Source: Monocercomonoides exilis
Taxonomy: Eukaryota; Preaxostyla; Oxymonadida; Polymastigidae
Direction of reading: 5' to 3'
Assembly: GCA_001643675.2 (NCBI GenBank)
Contig: LSRY02000033.1
Location: 434,001 to 498,000, forward strand
DNA length: 64,000 nt
Shown here in pieces: positions 50,396 to 62,552 of this stretch; position 1 is the stretch's first letter, and the number at the start of each line of letters is the position of its first letter. The notes beneath the pieces are model-generated. The model searched no databases. It saw only the letters and a program-made list of their open reading frames with translations, and was not told the DNA's origin. The translations under genes were made by a program, and so were the position numbers.

Positions 50396-51913
50396 ATGAA
50401 AGTGACATTGAAAACTTTGACATCAAAACTTTATCCTGTTGAAATTCAACCAACGGACAGTGTTTTAACATTAAAACAAAAAGTTGAAGCAGAGCATACA
50501 TTTCCTGTTGCTTCTCAGAACTTAGTCTACAACGGGAGAGTGATGCAAGATTCTCAAACTTTGTCCGAATTGGGAATAGTTTGAAGCAATTTATTCTTAT
50601 TTTTATTAGAATATTTTCTTTTAATACGATATTTATGAATAATTTTATTTTGTCCGATTGACGAATACAGAATGATGGATCTATGATCATTTTCTTTGTA
50701 AAAAAGGTTTGGTTTTTAATATTTTTGCTTTCAATTAGCATTACTTTCGCTTTAATTATTTATGCAGATTGCAGCCAAACCGTCTGCTCCCACATCACAA
50801 CCCACAGCACCCCAGCCCAGTACAACAACAGAAACAGCTTCATCCTCTGCACCCTCATCTACTCCGTCTGCAGCTCAACCAGCTTCTCAACCATCTTCAG
50901 CACAACCAATATCAGCACAACCAACAGCAACACAATCTGCACCCACCACTTCTTCAGTAATTCCGGCTTCTAGTTCTCTTCAAAGTTCTGCTCCTTCAGC
51001 GTCAGCATCAGTTTCATCTGCTACACCTCAATCTGGAACTACAGGAACAACTCAACAAAGTGGAATTCCTGATGTTGATGATAATAAAATTGAAGAGCTT
51101 GTGTCAATGGGCTTTGACAGAGAAGAATCGCGCAGGGCGTTGAGAGCTGCTTTTGGAGAGGTTAGCGTGGCAGCTGAATATCTGATGAGTGGTATTCCTG
51201 AAGATTTGGCTGGAATAGCATCTGGAATGCCTCTTGCAGGTGGAATGGCAAGAGGATTAGGGCAAGCACCTCCAATGCCTCAGTTGGGAGCTCTTCCTGG
51301 ATTAGGAGCGGGTGGCGCCGGAGGCTTCACCGCTCCTCCAAGTTCTGGTGTTGGAGCAGGAGTAGGAGCTGGAACTGGAACCACAGGCGGATCTGGAAGT
51401 GCTTTGGAGCAATTGAGGGCGTCTCCTCAGCTGCCACAACTTCAGGCGATGATTAGACAGAACCCTGCTGCTTTGTCCCAAGTAATTCAAATGCTGTCGC
51501 AGCAAAATCCGCAATTGGCTGTGGAGGCTCAGCAAGATCCCATCGGATTCACTGCAGTTCTGATGGGTGTGGAAAGGGGAATGCTGGAAATGATAATGGC
51601 GCAGGAAGCAGCCAGTGGGCAGCTTGGAGGAATGGGTGGCTTTGGCGGGATGGGTGGAATGGGCGGAATGGGTGGAGCAGGGGCTGGTGCTGGCGAAGGA
51701 ATGCCTGGAGAAGGCATTAGATTGTTTGGAGACTCAGGTGCTGTTATGCATCGGACGTCAGAGGGAATTGCCGTGGCCATCTCACAAGAGGATAAAACAA
51801 GCATTGAACACATCAAAGAAGTGACTGGAGCTTCTGATCAGCAAGCACTTGAGGCATATTTTGCTTGTCAGAAGAGCGTTGAAGGAGCAATCAACTTTTT
51901 GTTTGACTCTTAA
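50396..51913 (+). CDS. RAD23: RAD23 ubiquitin receptor/NER factor
   Basis: Three exons, 50396-50578, 50671-50706 (only 36 bp) and 50768-51913, give 454 residues. The UBL (residues 1-75; MKVTLKTLTSKLYPVEIQP) is completed by the micro-exon (NDGSMIIFFVKK), matching the last strand of the RAD23 UBL. Then come a Ser/Thr/Pro/Gln linker; UBA1 (about 175-213; KIEELVSMGFDREESRRALR); a Gly-rich linker; the XPC-binding/STI1-like domain (about 284-340; LRASPQLPQLQAMIRQNPA); a Gly-Met-rich tract; and UBA2 (about 414-452). RAD23 carries polyubiquitylated proteins to the proteasome and stabilises XPC/Rad4 in nucleotide excision repair. Domain order and length are canonical. The micro-exon was missed by simple open-frame reading because exon 1 runs into TGA. 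Confidence 0.93.
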
Positions 51914-54856
51914 ATGCGGAAATTTATCCAAATTTGGCAGATTTTTATGACTTTTTTCAAAATGTTATTTTTTTATTTTCTTTGATTTATCTTTTTGTTG
52001 CTCATTTTTTATCTTTCCCATTTTTAAAATGAAACATTTCAAATATAAAAATCAATTTCATAATTTGGAAAGGAAAAGAGATAGACGCATTATTTGATAA
52101 ACTGTAAGTTGATTGATCTCTTTTATTTGTTTTTGAATATGTATTTTTTTTGTGTAATTGTTGTGGCAATACACTCTATATAAATCAAAACAATTATTTA
52201 TTAATTTCTTTTAGAAAATATGAAGTTATATAATTAGAAGTTTTTATCAAAAATATGTTACAATGAGAATATTTGGTAAATTCTTATTGAAATCATGATA
52301 AATCTTCAAATTTTTTTGTTACAAAAAATATGTAGATAATTCCAAAAAATGAATAATTCCAAAAATATAAATAATAATTATTAATTTTAAAAAAAAAATT
52401 TTTTTTGAACGATTGATATCTTATTCAAAAAGTCTCTTTTGTTTGCAACTTGATTTTCATAAACAAATCATTTTTCAGTCACTTTTCTCACAAAAAAGCA
52501 ATAAATATCACATGAATTCCAAGTATCAAAAATTAAAATAATCACGAATTAGATAATTATTTTCTATAGAAAGATTTTATTTTTTTGTTTTTTCACAAAA
52601 AGTGATTTCAATTCGTTTGTTTTTGTTTCAGTGTGATATAATCCAACACATGTGCATTTACCGTGTGTACAACATTTTTTTCCTTTTAAATCTTAATGGA
52701 ATATATCGTGTCCAAATGATATTTACGTTTTAACTCAGCAATTTATATTTGTTTGGTTAATATTACGATTTGGAAAAATAGTCCTAACTGTATATAATCA
52801 CATCTGGTTTAACACCACTTATTGTTATCAAATCTGTTTGTGAATATAAACAATGTCGCTCAACACACACAGAAAAAAATAAAAATCAATCCGTCAATCA
52901 ATAAATATTGTGTGTATTTTTGCTCTTTAGTATTTTTTTTTACAAATACATTTTCTTCAACGACAAAAACAATTTTTATCAATTCTTAATATTAAATAGA
53001 CTCAAATAAACACATTTTTAAGTTATTGATAAATGCAATTCACGAACAAAAAATCGATTCTTTTTGAAAAAATCTCCCAAAAAATTTATTGAATGAGATT
53101 TAACATTTTTGGACAAATGATTATAAGTGATGAAAAATAAATGGATAAATACAAAAAATGTTCAAGCAACCAAAAATGTGATAATTAGCCAATGAGATAA
53201 TATTCGATGTGACAACATCAGGTAAGAACTGTTCGTCAAATTATTGAAAAATGAATGTTGCTAAATAGTAACTTCAAGAAAATATCACTTCTTCTTGAAT
53301 TCTTGCAGTTTTTTTCAGCATATAATTATTTCACATTAAACAGATGGATTGGATATTTCTTCTCAAATAAAAAACTTTGTAGATAAACCACATTCCGAAA
53401 AAATATAAGATTTCAGAAATAATAAATTATATTTCGAGTTCAGAATGTTTATGAACGTTCGCTGAAAATTGATAATACCACTTCTTGATTATTTTGTCAC
53501 AAACTCATCTCATTCATATTATTTTGAAACCATTATGAAGTATAATAAATTATGCAGAATATTGCTTTTGCCAATGAAAGACAACATTTCAATATTCAGA
53601 ACACTTCATATTTTTATGACAACATTATTATTCTATCTGTGAACGAATTTCCATCTTATTTCTTAAACAAAAAATCATGAATCCAAATAAATGGTTAATT
53701 ATTTTTTTGGTGAGAGTGGACTCAACCGACACCCTAAAATAAACATTCATAATCATTTTTCCAACATATTAAATGATAAATATTTTATAAATTCTAATTT
53801 TATTAAGAAAAATAACTATATTCAAATTAAAAAAATCATCTTCTTTCTTATCATTTATTTACAAAAATAACTGGATTTTCTAGGAAAACCCTAACTTTTT
53901 TTCCTTTTCTTAACCCTATCAATTAAGAATAGAAAACAATAAGTTAAAAAACACTCAAAAATCTATAATTCAGAGTTTGTTTAAGAAAAGAAATAACATT
54001 GACATAAATACAATGGGCGTGATAAAAATAGGTGTTGATTGATTCCACTTTTACCATTTTTTTCATGTCATTTTTGTGAAAATTTCATGTTAAAATGAAT
54101 ATTGCACATAATGCTTAAACTTCTGTTCCAACTCACCAAATTTCAAATGAATAGTAATAAATGGGTGATTATTTTTGAAATCATATTTATTCTTTCAAAT
54201 TTTTCGAACCGAAAATTTCTTTTGAATGCCAACAAATGAACACTGAAAAGTGAACAGGCATATTCAAGATCTCTTTAATTTAATTTCTGATCATGCATTT
54301 GTATTTGAAACAGTTGTGATAATTATAGCATTTGAATACAAAATTTCTTCCCAAAGGCAAACAATCTTCTAAAAACCAACACCCCGAAAAAAGATATGAT
54401 TTCAAAAATAATAACCCATATTTAAAATGAGAGATGAATAATCAAATTATAACAAATTGAATATCATTCCCCTCCTTGACAATTATTTTCTTATAAATAT
54501 TTCCAATTGTTTTTCTTTATAAAATACAAATATTCATCACAATATAATCCATGTTTCAAACTAATCATTGCAAAACAAAAAGTGGAAGTGTAACATTAAT
54601 TATGAATAGGTGTTGTTGTTTTCACAAGAGCATAATACCCAAGAATAATATACACATTTTCGAAAATTGGCCTATTATTCAATAAAATCATATCATAAAC
54701 AAGATTATCATAATATATATAAGTTATATTTATCATCCAAATTGTTAAAAATCATTAATTATTCAAAGTGTTTCAAACAAAACACACCAAAATCTCGAAT
54801 TTCGATAAAAACAGGAATCTAAAATTAAGAGTAATTCTCCACTAAGTTCCCTTCTC
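51914..54856. other. 2.9-kb AT-rich region without a recognisable gene
   Basis: Convergent spacer between RAD23 and the PPP phosphatase. No open frame above 60 codons with coding-like composition is seen on either strand. Contains homopolymer runs only. A non-coding RNA gene cannot be excluded by eye. Confidence 0.6.
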
Positions 54857-57800
54857 CTACGACCCCTGCAACCTGCGCGGTGATCCGGCAGACCCAGACG
54901 AAGACGAGAAGATCGACGAAGAAGAGCGAGGAGACCCGATTCTGCGGGAAGAAGGTGTTTCTGGCTTGCGCGAGGGAGAGAGCGGGCCAGACGAGGCAGA
55001 CGAGGAGTCGGTGGAGATAACCAGCTTGCGGTGCACAGATGAGCCGGCAGACGTCGGTGACGTCGATCGGCCTGCAGAGCCCAGCCTTGAGCTCCCTGTG
55101 GACGACAGCAGCCTCCCCGTAGTGCCTGAGGGGGAAGAAGTTGCAGAGGACTGAGATGCAGAAGATGAAGGAGATGAGGAAGAGGATGATGAGGATGATG
55201 AGTTGGAGGATGGCATGTATGTGCCGTCCGCTCCTACAAGCGTGCCTCCACCCACCATACTGGCTGGACGCAGCGGCATCGAATGTCCGCCCATCCCACC
55301 GCTGTTGGCAACATTGTCTGAAGAATGGTCGCCAATGATTATTCCGCCTGATTTGGGGTCAATCTCTGGCTGCTCAGAGCCATAGAACAGCTTCGGGAAC
55401 CGCGTTCCAGACGCTGAATGAGTCATCGCACGTGGCAGGTTGCACTGCTTGATCACCAGATGGATCTTCTTCTCGTTGCAGAGCAGGCACGCCCCGCTGT
55501 TCGAGTCGCGGTAGTTCGATGATGAGAACACAGTGAAGCACTTCCCGTTCAACGACAGCTGCATGCCATCAGCCTGGTCTTCGTGACCACGAAGCACCAG
55601 TGTCAATCCAGCATTCTTCAGGAATGAGTCAATTGCAGGCTGCCCAAACATCACAGAGTCTGGGCCACGCACACCGACACAGTAGCCAGATGGGTCGAGA
55701 ATACGCTCAGGAGGTGCAGGATCAGCCCACAACAGGTCAGACAGCAGCGGGCACGACTCGTGGAAGCCCAGAGTGCCTGGCAGAGAGGGAGGGAAGGCGC
55801 GGATGGCGTCGATGCGGGACTCGTTGGACTGGTGGAAGAAGGCCTTTGAGGGAGAAGGTGCCAGTGTGGATGGGATGGAGGACAGGAGCTGTGCTGTGGA
55901 TGGTGAGGCTCCCATGGCGAGTGCCTGCTGTTTGGACTCCAGCGCCATCTGTGCGGCGGTTGACTGGGAAGACGAAGATGCAGCAGTGGCAGCTGCCAAT
56001 GATCCCATCAGTGCTCCCTTGTTGGAGCCCATTCCACCTGCGCCTCCTGCTTTTCCGCCCATTCCGTCGCCGAACAGATTGAAGTTGAAGTTCAGCATGG
56101 ATCCTTGGCGCAGCATTGACTGTGCCTTTTGGATGTTCACAGTTTGTGGTGGACGGATGGCAGGAGAAGGTGGAGGAGGTGTGGGTGATGGAGGAAGGTT
56201 TGGACGAGGAATACCTGAATGGAAGAAGAAAGGGAAGGAAAAACAGAAGAAGACCAAGAAAGAAAATGATAATAAAAAATAAGAATCAATTATTTTTTGG
56301 TAATTTTGAATATTTTCTACTGCAATGAAGCAAAGGGTAAATATACCTCCATGAACGCAAAAGATTTCATGATCGATGATAGCAGCGAGAGGAAGACAAT
56401 CGAATGCTCTGTTGATTGCCCAGAACACATCATCTCCACGAGACTTAAATGCATTTTGACCTTTCAAGTGAAAGAAATAAAAATAATGATAATATTTTTA
56501 TTGTCAATAATTTCATGTCATTTGAATTTAAAGCAATTTGTTTTTAATAATGATAATTGAAGCAAGTTATTAACGAAATAATAATGAGAAAAATAATAAT
56601 CAAAATAATAACAATATTAATTTTAAAAATAAAAGATTTCATACATTGCAATCTGAAGCAGCCCTGTCCATAAGTCTCAACCTGAGAGTTGACATATGAC
56701 AGTTCGTGGTTACCACGAAGAAGGAACACTTTTGTCTTAAAAAAGAAATATATCACAAAACACAATTTAATCAATATAACAGTTAAAAGAATCATATAAA
56801 CATATAAAATTTATTTCAAAGAAAAAATTCATCCAGAACAACATACCCGACTGCAGATTTTGTCAATAAACAATCTTGCCACAACTTCAATTGAATGGTC
56901 ACCTCTATCCACGTAATCACCCAGAAACAGAAGTTTGTGGGGAAGCCAGCCCATTCGACCAGTTGGATTGAAACGAGAAAGGTAAAAGCGGAGATCTTTG
57001 TAGTTGCCGTGGATATCTCCAAACACATAAACTGGAGAGCGAATCTCCAATACTTTGTTTTCCATTGCAACCAATGATCTAACCTCTTCTGCCAGCTGAA
57101 TGAAAAGGTCTGCAAATTGATAAAGTGGAGTTGTGTGAACGTATTTTCTTTCTTCAAATCTATTCAACAATGTTGCTATTTTTTGAACAACTGGAAAATC
57201 TAGTTCGGGCATAAGTCCAACTATAGAACGGTAATAACAAAAAATAACATTAAAATTTATGATAATCAAAAATATCTTTTAAGAAAAATATATAAACTTC
57301 ACATACATTGCTCTTCATCATCAGACACATAACCATCCGATGCAAGATTTGCCATAGATGGAACAGACGAAGTGTCTTTGAAGATTGCAGCATGCTCATG
57401 AACAGTATAGTGTTCTCCATCACTTTGACCCTGGGTCGAATGAGCACCTTGCATTGCATTAGAAGCCTTGATTTGTTCAAGTTTTGTTTTTAAAAGCTGA
57501 TTTTGTCTAGTAAGAAATGTATTTTTTTCTGACAGCTGTTTGCATTGTTTTTCTAATCGTTGAACAGATGCAATAGAAGATCTTAATTCTTCTTCTTCCT
57601 CTTTACCGTCCTCATCACTAAAAGTATAAACCTCTTGAATTTTTTAAAATAAATAAGCAATACTTACAAAGAAGATAATTTCCAAATATTTAAAAAACCT
57701 GAATGTCCTTTTGCTTTCATTGCGCTGATTTCTCCACGAAGCTGATTAACTTCCTTTTCTAAAGCATTGTATGATCGCTCCATTTGACCGTAGTATTTTT

Positions 57801-58002
57801 CAGTGGCATCTAATATATATGCACATATATAAATATATTGTCAATTGTAAATACACAGGGATTTAATCATTTCTATCTTCAAACCAATAATTCGTACAAG
57901 AACTTGTTGAACAGCTGGAGTAAGTTGAGATACGGTAAACTTTGTGTCAACTTTTTCTGTAAATTTAAAAATTCTATCCAGCGCTTCCATTTGAGCTGAC
58001 AT
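54857..58002 (-). CDS. PPP-family Ser/Thr protein phosphatase with N-terminal coiled coil and Ser-rich tail
   Basis: Exons in transcript order: 58002-57885, 57809-57668, 57617-57307, 57220-56847, 56735-56645, 56460-56347 and 56214-54857. All are in phase, giving 835 residues to TAG. Residues 1-190 hold a coiled coil (MERSYNALEKEVNQLRGEIS) and an acidic linker. The metallophosphatase core follows: FGDIHG (about 257-262), GDYVDRG (291-297), LLRGNHELSYVN (GNHE 323-326), CVHGGI (about 380-385), LLWADP, VLRGHEDQADG and FTVFSSSNYRD, so all metal and phosphate ligands are present. About 140 residues (Pro-rich, then Gly/Ala/Ser) are inserted after HGG, inside the catalytic domain. The C-terminal 190 residues are Ser-rich. 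Closest classes are PP1/PP2A-like and PPEF; a novel subfamily is likely. The last exon (1,358 bp) is intronless and GC-rich. Confidence 0.88.
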
Positions 58003-58358
58003 TTGCGACTCACAAATTCCACCAGATCAAAAAAAGCAAATGATGGTTATCTTAAAAGAAAACTATCAAGATAATACAAAATTTAGATTCATTTTAAACA
58101 ACAATACTGACCATTTCATTATAATGCTTCGAAAATCATTTGACAATAATAGATATTATTTTTGAAAAATTAAAACTGTGTATTGTCAATTGTGGATATC
58201 AATAATAACGCTATATAACAACTGCTGTAAATGTTGCAAACCGAAATAAATATGCCAAAAAGTGTCCCACTATAATTACAATTCTATTACATTTATTTAT
58301 TTGGTTTTTTCTGAATAGATATCCGTTGTAAATTGTTAATTTACGTTGAACAAACAAG
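58003..58358. promoter_or_regulatory. 356-bp head-to-head promoter with AAGATAA in both orientations
   Basis: Lies between the PPP phosphatase start (minus) and the RBR ligase start (plus). It contains TTATCTT at 58047-58053 and AAGATAAT at 58068-58075, pointing opposite ways. Regulatory function is inference. Confidence 0.5.
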
Positions 58359-60761
58359 ATGTTCAATATTTTCGATAACACACACAACGAGACAGATGAT
58401 ATTGATTTGGATCAAGAAAATGATGATCCAATGTTAGCCGAAATATTTACGGTTCTTCCTGACATTGATAAAGAATTTGCAGTTAATTTGCTAAATGACA
58501 ATAAGGATAAAGATAATCCTGTTGCAGAAGTCTTGGAATATATTTTTTCATTGGATTATGAATACCCAAAGAAAAGTATCATTCCTGTTCAAGCAAAACC
58601 CAAAGCTTCAAAAGAATCTGAACAAATAAAAATAATTGGACCCCAATTATCTGTTAGTACAAGAAATAAACCTCCAAAAATTATTGATTATAACGATTTT
58701 TCAAGTCCAGTTGGACCTCATTATCGTTATCAAGCTTTTTCATATTTATTAACATCTTTCCCAATGTACAACCGTTTTATTCACAGACAAATTATGAACT
58801 ATTATAATAATCATCTCACGCCTTCCTGGAGACGGTTGTGGAAGCTGCACTGCTCGCTTGAAGACATGATTGAAAAAACTCAAACAATTATTTCTGATCA
58901 ATCATCCATTTCCTCTTCGCTTCAAACGTCTACTGCATCTGCAGCAACGACTTCTTTAGAAGAACAAAATAGATTAAATCCAGCAACAATAGAAATGCCA
59001 TCATCATCATCAACACCATCAACTGAAGGATGTCCAATAACACTTTCAGTTTTGAAACGAAATTACATTCAAATAAAAGGATCAAACACGACAGGTGAAA
59101 AAGAAGATGTCACGGGGCTCTTCGATGAAGATATTGCCAGGGATATTGCTGCGTTTCAAGATAATCTGAACATAGAACCTGAAGAAGAACTGCAGGATGC
59201 ATCTGAAAATAATGATGAAGGGGAAGAAGAAAGCGAGGAAATTCGACGCGCAAAGCGGGAAAGTCGAATGCAACGACTCAAAAAGCAAAAAGCAGAAGAC
59301 GAAGAGAAGTTTATCGATGAGCTGATGCACTTGAAGTTGCTGGAGAGCATGAAGACAGCCAAGAGAGAAGAGATGAAGCGACTGGAAAGAGAACGAAGGG
59401 AGATCTACGAAATAATGCAGAGCGAGCAAGAAGAGAAGCAGCGGGCAGAGCAAGCAAGCAAAGCAGCTGCCAAAGAAGCCTCCGCGCCCGAGGCCAACGA
59501 TGCTGACAAGCACATCCAGCAAGCCAGCGAAGTGAAGGCAGCCACCGCTCCCAGCGAAGCACCAGCACGCTCCACAATCCCCGTCCCTCCACCGCTGCCG
59601 GCGACTCTCGAGAAGTTCCGCACGCAGTACAAGAACAACTACACAGGAGGGCTGGCGAGCTCTTCCTCGTCGCCTGCGACGCTGCCTCGCTTCTGGACGT
59701 GCCCCATCTGCCTCAACGAGGAGTGCGTGCCGAGCGAGAGGGTGTTCTGCCAGGCGGGGCACGCAGTGTGCAAGTGGTGTGTCAAGCAGCAGATGAAGAC
59801 GGCGCTGAGCCGCGGGTACCCGACGTTCAGCTGCATGGTGAAGAAGGACTGCAACTGCGCGTACCAGGAGGCGCAGCTGGACAAGATGTTCAGTGTGACC
59901 TCGTCGACTCTGTTTTCGCGGTGGATGAAGAGCGTCTCGCTGGTCAACCTGCGGATGTCTGACATCCCCACGCTCAACTGCCCGTTCTGTGTGTATGCAG
60001 AGTCGTATGACAAGGACGCACCGATCCCTGATGTCTTCCAGTGCATGAACCCAGAGTGCGGGAGAAGGAGCTGCACACACTGCGGAAAGGCGGAACATCT
60101 CCCTGTTCCTTTGGAAGAAGCGGAAGGAAATGAGAAAGATGAGAGAAAACAGGACGATCCAGAAGGGCATAATGCAAGAAATGAACTGGCACAATCTCCG
60201 TCATCATCATCATCATCTTCTTCTACTTCCTCATCTTCATCTTCGCTGTCATCCTCATCTAAGCCCTCTCAGCCAACAATCTATGTGATCCGGATGTGCC
60301 AAGAATACGAGGACAAGCAGCGGAAGCTGGCAAAAGAGAAAGCAGAGAACGAGGAGAGGGACATTGGTGTGAAGCACCTGCACTTCATAGAGGCAGCGAT
60401 CGACAATGCGCTGATCCACCTGTGTCCGCACTGCAAGAGCCGGATAATGAAAGACGGGGGCTGCAACACGATCCACTGTGTGTGCGGGCATTTCTCGTGC
60501 TACAAGTGCAGAAAGTCGATGGAGGAGCAGTACAACCCGTCGACGCACCACACGGTGTACTCGACGAAGTGTGTGCAGTACACAGACCAGGCAGCAGATG
60601 ACGAGGAGGAGGTGAAGCAGGCGATAGCGCATGCGGAGGTGGAGTGGGCAGCGAGTCATCCGAAGTGGGTGAAGGCGGAGGAAGACGACAGGATGGTGCA
60701 GAAGCTGATGAGTGAGTATATTGCGAGAAGGGAGGTTGAGAGAAAGAAGCAGAGCTCTTAG
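58359..60761 (+). CDS. RBR-type E3 ubiquitin ligase, RNF216/TRIAD3-like
   Basis: 800 residues, one exon, ATG to TAG. Residues 10-70 form an acidic helical region that may be CUE/UBA-like (ITEVLPDID-type spacing). A charged coiled coil lies at about 290-375. RING1-like domain: CPICLNEE at 448, then CQAGHAVCKWC. In-between-RING: CPFCVYAESYDKD and CMNPECGRRSCTHCG. After a Ser tract, RING2/Rcat is CPHCKSRIMKDGGCNTIHCV from 689, with the likely catalytic Cys in GGCNTIHC and closing CYKC. The C-terminal helix after YTDQAADDEEE resembles the RNF216 extension. RBR ligases take ubiquitin from E2 onto the RING2 cysteine before transfer. The 5' third is AT-rich, and from about 59400 the sequence is markedly GC-rich. 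Confidence 0.88.
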   Translation: MFNIFDNTHNETDDIDLDQENDDPMLAEIFTVLPDIDKEFAVNLLNDNKDKDNPVAEVLEYIFSLDYEYPKKSIIPVQAKPKASKESEQIKIIGPQLSVSTRNKPPKIIDYNDFSSPVGPHYRYQAFSYLLTSFPMYNRFIHRQIMNYYNNHLTPSWRRLWKLHCSLEDMIEKTQTIISDQSSISSSLQTSTASAATTSLEEQNRLNPATIEMPSSSSTPSTEGCPITLSVLKRNYIQIKGSNTTGEKEDVTGLFDEDIARDIAAFQDNLNIEPEEELQDASENNDEGEEESEEIRRAKRESRMQRLKKQKAEDEEKFIDELMHLKLLESMKTAKREEMKRLERERREIYEIMQSEQEEKQRAEQASKAAAKEASAPEANDADKHIQQASEVKAATAPSEAPARSTIPVPPPLPATLEKFRTQYKNNYTGGLASSSSSPATLPRFWTCPICLNEECVPSERVFCQAGHAVCKWCVKQQMKTALSRGYPTFSCMVKKDCNCAYQEAQLDKMFSVTSSTLFSRWMKSVSLVNLRMSDIPTLNCPFCVYAESYDKDAPIPDVFQCMNPECGRRSCTHCGKAEHLPVPLEEAEGNEKDERKQDDPEGHNARNELAQSPSSSSSSSSTSSSSSSLSSSSKPSQPTIYVIRMCQEYEDKQRKLAKEKAENEERDIGVKHLHFIEAAIDNALIHLCPHCKSRIMKDGGCNTIHCVCGHFSCYKCRKSMEEQYNPSTHHTVYSTKCVQYTDQAADDEEEVKQAIAHAEVEWAASHPKWVKAEEDDRMVQKLMSEYIARREVERKKQSS

Positions 60762-61052
60762 AGGAGTTGGCTGGATGAAGAAATAAAGGATATGAGGAAG
60801 TGATGAATTTGAAAAGAAGAAGAAGAAAATAAATAAAACATTGTTAATGAAATGAAAAACAACTCATAAATTTGAATGAAAAAAAAGTTGAAACAAATTA
60901 AATAAAAGGTGATGAAAATATAAAAATTTCATTCTCAACAAATCAAAAGGTTAAGAAGTGAATCAAAATCACATGAAAAAAAAAACAAAGCAATGAAATA
61001 TGCTCATTCAACAAGTTTGCCTTTTATTCATCTTCATTCATTTTCACATTTA

Positions 61053-61085
<33 letters not shown>

Positions 61086-62552
61086 TTTTTTTTAGACTAG
61101 TTTGTTTTTTTTATTTCATATGCTAATGACTCACTTCTCCTCCTTTATTTCTATGCTGAGTTCTCCAGCTAACTGGAAAGTTTGTTCTTTTTTAATTTTC
61201 CTTTCCTTTTCCTTTCCTTTTTCTTTTCTTTCCCTTTTCTTTTTGATGATCCTTACATAATTGCTCACCTTTCTTATTAGGAAATAAACCTGATTAGGTT
61301 GAATAATCTTTCCTGTTTTCATGAATCGAATACTTCATTTGCTTTTTTGCGACAACCAGATGCAACTTTATTTTTCTTTTGCATCAAACTCAATCTATCA
61401 ATGGGATTTTTTACTTTTTTAAACCTTCAATTAATCTTATTTTTTTTTCACATTGCGTGACTTTTATTTGATTTTATCGATTCAAAAATTTCTTTTCTTT
61501 TCTTTCTTTTCTTTTTTTTCAGATTTATTTTGATTTTCTTTGAGCTTTTTTATATTGAATTTATTAAACGTCATTTTCATTTGGTTATATTTTCTTTTCT
61601 TTTTAATGATGAATTTTTTTGTATTTCTATTTCTGGATTATGTTTGTTTCTCTGTTTTTTTATATTTTGAATTCCTTCTTTAAAATTTTCGTCCAATTAT
61701 GACAGTTTCTTGCTTGTCATTGATGGCTTCAACATAAATTTGAACATTACACATATTTTTTAAGCATTTCTTCAAAGCAGTTTTTCTGATGCAGTTCTTT
61801 TCAATGAATTGGCACACAAATCTTTTTTGGAATTTCCATCTGGTTGTCATTTTTGGCTTTTTTCTTTTAATCATCTCACAATTTTTTTAATGAAAGTTAC
61901 ATTATCAATATTCAAATTCCACTTAACAGAAATGTGATACGCAGCAAAAAATGAAGGGAAAAAAAGATTAAAAAATAAAAGATTCTGGAAAAATTTAGAT
62001 AAATTGAAAGAAAAATTCACAACGAGGAAAAGAAAGAAGAAGAAAAAAAGATAATGAAAAGAAAAAAAGATCAGTTAAATTAAATTCAAAATATGTCTCT
62101 ATTATAAATAAATATATATGAAAGAACTTCAGCCTCATGCACAAGAGCAAAGTCATGCAACGACTAAATGAAAAACAAAGTTTGACTATTTCTCTTTAAA
62201 ATGAAGAAGAAGAAGAATTTAATCTCATTCAATCAAAACAGGTTCTTTTCATTTCAATCACGAATAACAATCTGATTCCAAACTAATAAACCAACAAAAA
62301 AATTGTGCAAAAATCAAATTGAATCACAGATCTCATTAACATGCTTCATGGTTGTGTAACATTTTCAAATTTCTTCATCCTTTCAAATGCTTTCTCTCTC
62401 TTTCTTTCCTTTTTGTTATCGAAAAATCAAACATTTAGGCTTTATCAATAAAAAAAAATCATCAAAGATAATTTCTCGATAAATACCTAACAATTTCGAC
62501 TATTTACAATCACATCCATTCATCTCAACCGTCACATCATCACATCATCATT
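60762..62552. other. AT-rich convergent spacer with simple repeats and a doubtful small gene
   Basis: Contains a (CT)n-T(n) tract at 61051-61095. On the minus strand, an ATG frame at 61680-61874 (64 codons, TTRWKFQKRFVCQFIEKNC) has normal complexity. A further stretch at 61131-61322 reads QPNQVYFLIRK and could splice (gtgagc...ccag) to LAGELSIEIKEEK before TGA. They may be exons of one small unrecognised gene; the intervening sequence is AT noise. Not called as a gene. Confidence 0.3.

Noticed and set aside
50128-50442. 104-codon frame overlapping the RAD23 start
   Set aside because: Phe/Tyr/Asn-rich AT composition; it overlaps the UBL start in another frame.
59082-60659. Long antisense frames over the RBR gene
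   Set aside because: The plus strand has complete RING/IBR/RING2 cysteine motifs; the antisense frames are GC-driven shadows.
61131-61874. Small minus-strand gene
   Set aside because: Two short plausible stretches could not be joined into a convincing model or assigned to a family.
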